Part shown: positions 46,889-52,260 of the stretch, piece by piece
Numbering within the stretch: position 1 is the first letter of the stretch
Layout: the number at the start of each line of letters is the position of its first letter
Origin: an uncultured Alphaproteobacteria bacterium
GTDB lineage: Bacteria > Pseudomonadota > Alphaproteobacteria > HIMB59
Direction: 5' to 3'
DNA: 52,260 nt
Assembly (NCBI GenBank): GCA_902621205.1
Contig: CACNLH010000010.1
Coordinates: 1-52,260 of the forward strand
The notes under the pieces: generated by a model
Told to the model about the DNA's origin: nothing
The model's database searches: none
What the model saw: the letters and a program-made list of their open reading frames with translations, nothing else
Position numbers and translations under genes: made by a program

Positions 46889-48043
46889 TTATATTTTTGT
46901 ATTCTTTTTTAAAATCTCTACTGCTGGTTGATCAAGAAAATTAATCTTTTCATACTTTGATCTAAGGAAAATGTCAAAAATTAAATAGTATAAAAGATAA
47001 AAATAATTTTCTAAATTATCTTTTATTGAAATTTGTGTCATAAAAAAATTTTTTTGATCGAGTGTTTTGATTGCACCATTTTCGAGAGTGCTCATTAAAT
47101 TATGACCTTTAATCAAATTTGATAAAGATGACAAAGATTTTTTTTTATAATCAATTTTAAAAGAAATAAAACTTTTATCATGTGGTCCATCTATATAAAG
47201 TTGGAATTGGCTATGTTGATCTATAGACCCAAATGAAGAAATATAATTTTTTGCTTTATTATTTTTACCCAAACTCTCTGCAAATATTTGTCGATACCAT
47301 TCATTTACAACGTTAATTTTATCGTGATAACTTAAACCTACGACTATATTTAGTTTATGCTTTTTCTCATAAGCTATAGAATCAAATATATATTTAGATA
47401 ATTTAATATGACTCTTAAGAAATATTTTTTTAGCTTTTGTCATCGAATTTAAAATTTTATTAAGTGAGTATCCAACTGATATTAAAGGGAGTAAGGCTGT
47501 AATTGAAAAAACACTAAACCTTCCACCTATATTTGGGTCGTGATCAAAGCATAAAATATTATTTTTTCTTGCAAAATTTTTCATATAATTATTTTTATCT
47601 TCAGTAATAAAAATAAAATTTTTAAAATAATTATTAATTTTTTTTTGTTTTAATATTTTTATAATTACATGAAGAAAATATTTTGTTTCAATTGTGTTTC
47701 CTGACTTTGATATGAAAATAAATTTATCTTTTTTATCAACTTTCAATTCTGAAAGTGAATTCTTAATTCTCATTGGAGAAGGGTTTTCATAAAAAAAAAG
47801 TTTTTTATCAATTATATCTGGATCAATAAATTGACCTAATAGCTTAGAACTTAAAGAAGACCCTCCCATTCCTAAAACATGGGTTCTAAACGATTTATTT
47901 GTAAATATATTAAGGTTATAAGAATTAAAATATTTTTTATTTAATGGATTAAACATATTTAATGAAAAGAATTCATCAATCGAATATTTAATATTTAAAT
48001 TATGAAAAAAACTTAATTTCTTTAAATTATTTTTAATAATCAC
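46889..48043 (-). CDS. pgi: Glucose-6-phosphate isomerase, short form
   Basis: Interconverts glucose-6-P and fructose-6-P. ISKSGNTIET near 110-119 is the sugar-phosphate loop, GGRFSVFSITALLPL near 173-187 the PGI signature, and FAESLGKNNKA carries the catalytic Glu. At 384 residues it belongs to a short family rather than the 550-residue E. coli type. Start is GTG 48043. It could instead be a related isomerase (e.g. bifunctional phosphoglucose/phosphomannose), but the signatures are PGI. The protein is extremely Lys/Asn/Ile-rich. Confidence 0.88.
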   Translation of the reverse strand: MIIKNNLKKLSFFHNLNIKYSIDEFFSLNMFNPLNKKYFNSYNLNIFTNKSFRTHVLGMGGSSLSSKLLGQFIDPDIIDKKLFFYENPSPMRIKNSLSELKVDKKDKFIFISKSGNTIETKYFLHVIIKILKQKKINNYFKNFIFITEDKNNYMKNFARKNNILCFDHDPNIGGRFSVFSITALLPLISVGYSLNKILNSMTKAKKIFLKSHIKLSKYIFDSIAYEKKHKLNIVVGLSYHDKINVVNEWYRQIFAESLGKNNKAKNYISSFGSIDQHSQFQLYIDGPHDKSFISFKIDYKKKSLSSLSNLIKGHNLMSTLENGAIKTLDQKNFFMTQISIKDNLENYFYLLYYLIFDIFLRSKYEKINFLDQPAVEILKKNTKI

Positions 48044-48044
48044 T

Positions 48045-48059
48045 ATAAGGCTCCCTTAT
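48045..48059 (-). promoter_or_regulatory. pgi: Hairpin over the pgi ribosome-binding site
   Basis: On the minus strand ATAAGG-GAG-CCTTAT is a perfect 6-bp stem with a 3-nt loop. It contains the Shine-Dalgarno-like AAGGGAG and ends one base before the GTG of pgi. Folded, it would hide the ribosome-binding site. No T-run follows on either strand, so it is not a terminator. A regulatory role is inference. Confidence 0.4.
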
Positions 48060-48070
48060 TTAAAAAAAGA

Positions 48071-48385
48071 TTAGTTATTTTTTTTACCTTTAAAAAGTCT
48101 TTGAAATAGTGTTTGATCAGTGTCATAGCCACTACCATAGTCTATTTTATCTGCCACATTTGAGTTTGTATTTATTGAGTCTGTTTGATTAAGAATACCT
48201 TTTATTACGGGATTGTCGGTTTCTACCAAATTAATATTTGAATTATTTGTAGATTTAGGTACTGGTAAATCGTCTGTTGGGGGTAAGATCAATGTCTTAT
48301 TATAACCTACACCAAGGTTATTTCTTGTCTCTCTTTGGCAAGATATAGTAAAAAAAATCAATAAAATCAAAAATATACTTTTCAT
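48071..48385 (-). CDS. DUF3035-like outer-membrane lipoprotein
   Basis: A 104-residue lipoprotein: signal MKSIFLILLIFFTISC with Cys16 lipidated. The mature part has LGVGYNKTLILPPTDDLPVP, which matches the PDEF..PL.LPP..LPxP pattern of DUF3035 (proposed BamF-type subunits) in alphaproteobacteria, although PDEF itself is missing. A Ser/Asn-rich region and a basic FQRLFKGKKNN end follow. The position next to lspA, which matures lipoproteins, is the family's usual one. It overlaps lspA by 4 bases. Confidence 0.7.
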   Translation of the reverse strand: MKSIFLILLIFFTISCQRETRNNLGVGYNKTLILPPTDDLPVPKSTNNSNINLVETDNPVIKGILNQTDSINTNSNVADKIDYGSGYDTDQTLFQRLFKGKKNN

Positions 48386-48867
48386 AATTTTTTATTCAAA
48401 AATAATATATTTACCATCAATATCACAAAACCAACAGTTATACAGCTATCAGCAACATTAAATGCAGGCCAATGATATTTACCTATATATACGTCAATAA
48501 AATCTATAACAAAACCCCTAAATATTCTGTCTAGAAAATTACCCAAAGCTCCTGCTAAAATCAAAACAAGAGTAAATCGAAAAATGCTATCTTGTGTTTT
48601 TATGAGAAGATATAAAAAATAAAAAATTATTATTAATATAATTATTGAAACAAAAATTTGATTCAAAGATGGGTTATTTAAAAATCCAAAAGCAAAACCA
48701 TAATTAACTACAAATGTTAGATTAAGGATTGGCAGTAAGACTATTGACTCATATAAATCAAGAGTATTGATCACAAGAAATTTTGTGATTTGGTCTAATA
48801 TCAAAATTAACACAAATAATATTATTAAATTACTATTTGATTTATTGCTGAAGAGATTTCCAAACAT
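48382..48867 (-). CDS. lspA: Lipoprotein signal peptidase
   Basis: Inner-membrane aspartyl protease that cleaves prolipoprotein signals. From ATG 48867 it has 161 residues and four membrane helices. The DQITK motif is near 25-29, GNFLDRI near 109-115, and the catalytic Asp pair is Asp122 (VIDF) and Asp140 (FNVADS). The frame is open 27 codons further upstream inside ileS; those residues have no similarity, so I use the internal ATG. Overlaps ileS by 26 bases; ribF-ileS-lspA is a classic order. Confidence 0.94.
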   Translation of the reverse strand: MFGNLFSNKSNSNLIILFVLILILDQITKFLVINTLDLYESIVLLPILNLTFVVNYGFAFGFLNNPSLNQIFVSIIILIIIFYFLYLLIKTQDSIFRFTLVLILAGALGNFLDRIFRGFVIDFIDVYIGKYHWPAFNVADSCITVGFVILMVNILFLNKKL

Positions 48868-51622
48868 CTTCACATCTTTTACATAAATTATTTTTATTTG
48901 AGGATACTTCAGGCAAAACAGACCAGCACCGTTGACATTTTTCTCCATTTGCAGATTTTATTTCGACATAAATATCATCATCTTCAAAGTTAAGTGATTC
49001 TTTAGATTTATTTAAAATATCTTGTATTTCAATATTGCTAACAATAAACATCTCTGCTAAATCCAAATTTTTGATAATATCTTTTGTAGCTTGAGATAAA
49101 AATAAAGTTACCTTTGCTTGAAGGCTAGAACCAATTAATTTTTCATTTCTTTTAATCTCTAAGGCTGAAGTTACACTTTTTCTTACTCTTTTGAGTTCTT
49201 TAAAAACTGTTTCTAAAGAAATATCTTTAAATTTAAAATCTTCATTGTTAATATTTTGAAGTAAAATACTATCATTATTACCATACTCTCTAGCACTCCA
49301 TGCTTCCTCACAAGTAAATGTAACTATAGGAGATAACCATTTTGTTAAAAATTCAAATATGACATTAAGACAGGTCGATGTTGATCTCCTTTTTAAACTT
49401 CTGACGTCATCACAATATAAACAGTCTTTTCTAATATCAAAATAAAATGCTGATAATTCAAGAGTGCAGAAATTTAATAAGACTGTGTAAATACTATGAT
49501 AGTTGTGTTTTGAAACTAAATCTTTTAACTCATCATTAAGGTTTGAAACTCTTGTCAGAATATACCTCTCTAATTCAGGCATTTGATCTGGTTTAATAAT
49601 ATCTTTATCAGTAAAGTTATGGAGATTCCCCAAAAGAAATCTCAATGTGTTTCTGATTTTTCTATAAGAGTCTATTTGATAATTGATAATCTGATTATCA
49701 ATTTTTAAATCCTCAGAATAATCTGAAGCAACAACCCAAATACGCAATATATCTGCACCATATTTATTTATTATTTCATCTGGGGAAATCACGTTTCCAA
49801 CTGACTTAGACATTTTTCTACCTTTGCCATCTACAACAAAGCCATGTGATAAAATACTTTCAAAAGGTGCCTTATCTCTTGTTCCACAAGACTCAAGTAA
49901 CGAAGAGTGAAACCAGCCTCTGTGTTGGTCTGAGCCCTCTAAATACATCGATGCTGGCCAGTGAAGATCTTCTCTAGCCTCTAATACATAAGAATGAGTT
50001 GAGCCACTATCAAACCAAACTTCAACGACATCTTTTACTTGTTCAAAATCATTTGGGTCATATTCAGGTGATAAAAATCTTGAGGGTTCTGATACAAACC
50101 AGGCATCCCCACCCTCCAACTCATAAATATTAGCAATTTTTTCAATAATATTTTGATCACGTAAGGGCTCTCCTGTTTTTTTGTTGACAAATATTGGTAA
50201 TGGGACGCCCCAAACTCTCTGTCTAGACACACACCAATCAGGACGATCCTCTATCATGCTTCTTAATCTTTTTTGTCCTTGTTTTGGGAAAAAATCAGTT
50301 TCATCAATAGCTTTTAATGCTTTTGTTCTTAGATCATTTGTATCCATCGAGATAAACCATTGCGAGGTATTTTTATATACTAAAGGAGCTTTAGATCTCC
50401 ATGAATGAGGATAACTATGAACTAAAATTCCTTGTGATATTAAGTTATTATTTTTTTTTATTTCATCACAAACATTTTGATCAACTTTAAAAATGTGTTG
50501 GCCATTAAATACAGGGATATGATCATAATATATTCCACTTTCATTTATTGTCATGGGCAATTCTAAATCATGTTTTTTGCCCAAAATAAAATCATCCATT
50601 CCATGAACTGGACAAATATGAACTATACCCGTACCTTGTTCAGTGGTTACAAAATCACCATGAAGAATAGGAACTTCAAAACTATATCCAGAGTCGTATA
50701 AAGTGTGTTTACAAAAAGTATTTGTTAATTCATGACCTTTAATTGAAAAATTTAGTTTGTATTCTTCAATTTTATTTTCTTTAATAAATGACTCAAATAA
50801 ATCGCTAGCTATAATTAAGTTTTTGTTTCCATCATTAATTTTTAAATTTATAGATTTGTATTCAATATCATTATTAACTGCCAGAGCTCTATTACCTGGT
50901 ATCGTCCAAGGAGTAGTTGTCCAAATAACAATAGAGTGTTCTTTTAATTTACTGTTATCAGTTTTTGAAATCGGGAAACAAGCATATATTGTCGTTGATT
51001 TATGATCATGATATTCAACCTCTGCATCTGCAAGTGCTGTTTTTTCTATAACAGACCATAAAACTGGTCTGTGTCCTTTGTAAATACCACCGTTTTTGAG
51101 AAACTTTCCTAATTCTCTTACTATTTGTGCCTCTGCATGAAAATTCATAGTTGTGTATGGGTTGTCCCAATCGCCAATTACCCCCAATCTTTGGAATTCT
51201 TTTTTTTGAATAGATATCCACTTATTAGCAAAATCTCTACACTGTTTTCTGAATTCAATTACAGGTACATCGTCTTTATTTTTCTTTTTTGCTCTATATT
51301 CCTCCTCTATTTTCCATTCAATAGGTAGTCCGTGACAATCCCATCCAGGAACGTAAATAGAATTTTTATTAAGAAGTTGTTGATATTTTACAATTATATC
51401 TTTTAAAATTTTATTGAGAGCATGACCCATATGAAGATGACCATTTGCATAAGGAGGTCCATCATGAAGAATAAATTTTTCTTTAGACTTAGATTGTTCT
51501 CTTAATTTTTTATATATGTCATTTTTAATCCATTCATCAAGAATTCCTGGCTCTTTTTTTGGCAAGTCTGCTTTCATAGAAAATCCAGTCTTTGGAAGTG
51601 TAATAGAGTCTTTAATTTCCAT
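48842..51622 (-). CDS. ileS: Isoleucyl-tRNA synthetase
   Basis: Class I synthetase charging tRNA-Ile, 926 residues, eubacterial type. The HIGH motif is HMGH at 64-67 (DGPPYANGHLHMGH), the editing domain follows (about 190-410, with VIWTTTPWTIPGN), and KMSKS appears in GRKMSKSVGNV near 600. A C-terminal zinc finger CQRCW...LCKRCEDVW is intact, which distinguishes it from the type lacking zinc. It overlaps ribF by 11 bases. Confidence 0.98.
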   Translation of the reverse strand: MEIKDSITLPKTGFSMKADLPKKEPGILDEWIKNDIYKKLREQSKSKEKFILHDGPPYANGHLHMGHALNKILKDIIVKYQQLLNKNSIYVPGWDCHGLPIEWKIEEEYRAKKKNKDDVPVIEFRKQCRDFANKWISIQKKEFQRLGVIGDWDNPYTTMNFHAEAQIVRELGKFLKNGGIYKGHRPVLWSVIEKTALADAEVEYHDHKSTTIYACFPISKTDNSKLKEHSIVIWTTTPWTIPGNRALAVNNDIEYKSINLKINDGNKNLIIASDLFESFIKENKIEEYKLNFSIKGHELTNTFCKHTLYDSGYSFEVPILHGDFVTTEQGTGIVHICPVHGMDDFILGKKHDLELPMTINESGIYYDHIPVFNGQHIFKVDQNVCDEIKKNNNLISQGILVHSYPHSWRSKAPLVYKNTSQWFISMDTNDLRTKALKAIDETDFFPKQGQKRLRSMIEDRPDWCVSRQRVWGVPLPIFVNKKTGEPLRDQNIIEKIANIYELEGGDAWFVSEPSRFLSPEYDPNDFEQVKDVVEVWFDSGSTHSYVLEAREDLHWPASMYLEGSDQHRGWFHSSLLESCGTRDKAPFESILSHGFVVDGKGRKMSKSVGNVISPDEIINKYGADILRIWVVASDYSEDLKIDNQIINYQIDSYRKIRNTLRFLLGNLHNFTDKDIIKPDQMPELERYILTRVSNLNDELKDLVSKHNYHSIYTVLLNFCTLELSAFYFDIRKDCLYCDDVRSLKRRSTSTCLNVIFEFLTKWLSPIVTFTCEEAWSAREYGNNDSILLQNINNEDFKFKDISLETVFKELKRVRKSVTSALEIKRNEKLIGSSLQAKVTLFLSQATKDIIKNLDLAEMFIVSNIEIQDILNKSKESLNFEDDDIYVEIKSANGEKCQRCWSVLPEVSSNKNNLCKRCEDVWKSLQQ

Positions 51623-52260
51623 AATTTAATATTTTTTTTGCTTCAGCGATATCTAAATTGATTTGATTTAATAATTCTTTTATACCATTAAATTTTTTCT
51701 CTTGTCGAATTTGTTTATAAAAAAATAATTCTATATTCTTATCATAAATATTATTATCAAAATCAAACAAATAGGCCTCAACAATTGGCTTTTCTTTATT
51801 AAAGGTTGGTCTTATACCAAAATTGACAATGCCAAAATAAGTATTTCCATCAATCATGGTCTCTACAGCATAGACACCATATGGAATAATAATTGTATTG
51901 AGAGGGTATTCAATATTGGCTGTGGGAATACCAATTGAACGACCTCTTTGATCGCCTCTAATAACTTTACCAGAAATACTAAATTTTCTTATTAAATCTT
52001 TATTTGCTAATTCAATATTTCCTATATTAAGATTTTCTCTTATTTTACTTGAAGATATTTTATTATTAGTGTGCTCATCGACAATGAGATCAATCTCGTT
52101 TAGTAGAATTTTATTTTTCTCACAAAATATTCTTAAGGTCTCAATATTTCCTTTTCTTTGATTTCCATATTGAAAGTCTCTTCCTATTAAAATTCTTTTG
52201 GCATTAAGTTTACCCAATAAAATTTTGTCTTCGAATTCCAAATGATTAAGTTGGGTAAAT
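51612..52260 (-). CDS. ribF: Bifunctional riboflavin kinase / FAD synthetase, 3' part
   Basis: Makes FMN and FAD. The N-terminal part of the FAD-synthetase domain (roughly 80-100 residues) lies beyond the right edge: reading upstream of the TTG at 52241 the frame stays open (FTQLNH) and matches the family, so that TTG is not the start. Visible are IGRDFQYGNQRKGN, SSSKIREN, then the flavokinase domain with GDQRGRSIGIPTANI and YGVYAV, and the NFGIRPTF segment. It precedes ileS on the same strand with an 11-base overlap. Confidence 0.93.
   Translation of the reverse strand, partial: FTQLNHLEFEDKILLGKLNAKRILIGRDFQYGNQRKGNIETLRIFCEKNKILLNEIDLIVDEHTNNKISSSKIRENLNIGNIELANKDLIRKFSISGKVIRGDQRGRSIGIPTANIEYPLNTIIIPYGVYAVETMIDGNTYFGIVNFGIRPTFNKEKPIVEAYLFDFDNNIYDKNIELFFYKQIRQEKKFNGIKELLNQINLDIAEAKKILNYGN

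Noticed and set aside
48045-48059. Hairpin as a transcription terminator
   Set aside because: No run of T follows the stem on either strand; the bases after it are A-rich or coding.
48868-48948. Longer LspA beginning inside ileS
   Set aside because: The extra residues mirror the ileS zinc-finger codons in another frame and are not hydrophobic or conserved.

Overview
This window looks like a piece of core chromosome from a small-genome, aerobic alphaproteobacterium, most likely a free-living marine lineage of the HIMB59/AEGEAN-169/SAR11-like kind. The DNA is very AT-rich (roughly 30% GC by eye, not computed) and the proteins are rich in Lys, Asn and Ile. Genes are packed almost without gaps. 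The alphaproteobacterial assignment rests on the CcrM-type GANTC methylase beside rnhB, the mutY-DUF721-dsbA-smc order, the Fo-only ATP synthase operon with paired b and b' subunits, the Rieske-cyt b-cyt c1 operon, the ctaC-ctaD-ctaB-(small CoxF-like)-ctaG-ctaE-surf1 cluster, and lspA next to a DUF3035-like lipoprotein. The exact clade is an inference.

Layout. 1-3652 (+): end of pgeF, then prs, rplY, pth, ychF. 3642-6169 (-): cytochrome bc1 operon petA-petB-petC. 6227-6682 (+): trmL. 6679-11745 (-): TPR lipoprotein-like exported protein, ispE, tRNA-Gln, uup, a short cca. 11744-16340 (+): degenerate uracil-DNA-glycosylase-like protein, lytic transglycosylase, moaB, rnhB, ccrM. 16337-17335 (-): mutY. 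17297-23169 (+): dciA-like, dsbA-like, a short smc, atpI-atpB-atpE-atpG(b')-atpF. 23190-23660 (-): unknown lipoprotein. 23707-25088 (+): thrB, rnhA. 25065-34672 (-): a ten-gene run from ctaC through the cytochrome aa3 oxidase and its assembly factors into surf1, an M32 carboxypeptidase, thrC and an M16 peptidase. 34738-35445 (-): rsmE. 35444-41668 (+): ubiA and a lipid A/LPS core cluster (msbA, DUF374 acyltransferase, waaA, lpxK, lpxL-like). 41663-43000 (-): xseA. 43031-44293 (+): purD. 44283-44708 (-): tadA. 44710-46598 (+): C26 amidotransferase, RluB-type pseudouridine synthase, rsmD. 46595-52260 (-): membrane protein, pgi, DUF3035-like lipoprotein, lspA, ileS and the C-terminal part of ribF, which runs off the right edge.

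Together the genes describe an aerobic, respiring Gram-negative cell that makes LPS: bc1 complex and aa3-type oxidase feed a proton-driven Fo motor, and the rest is translation, tRNA/rRNA modification, DNA repair and precursor supply (PRPP, threonine, purines, ubiquinone, isoprenoids, flavins). There is no mobile element, prophage, CRISPR array, rRNA gene or accessory island, and no gene-free stretch longer than about 115 bases (that one holds the tRNA).

I did not find a wholly new system. The points that merit a second look are the junction architecture (start codons sharing CATG, stop codons sharing TTAA, 7 of 8 convergent gene pairs overlapping), a cluster of DnaA-box-like sequences plus two GATTC methylation sites just before ccrM, a uracil-glycosylase homologue that has lost its catalytic motifs, unusually short SMC and CCA-adding enzymes, and a 33-residue CoxF-like gene hidden between ctaB and ctaG.
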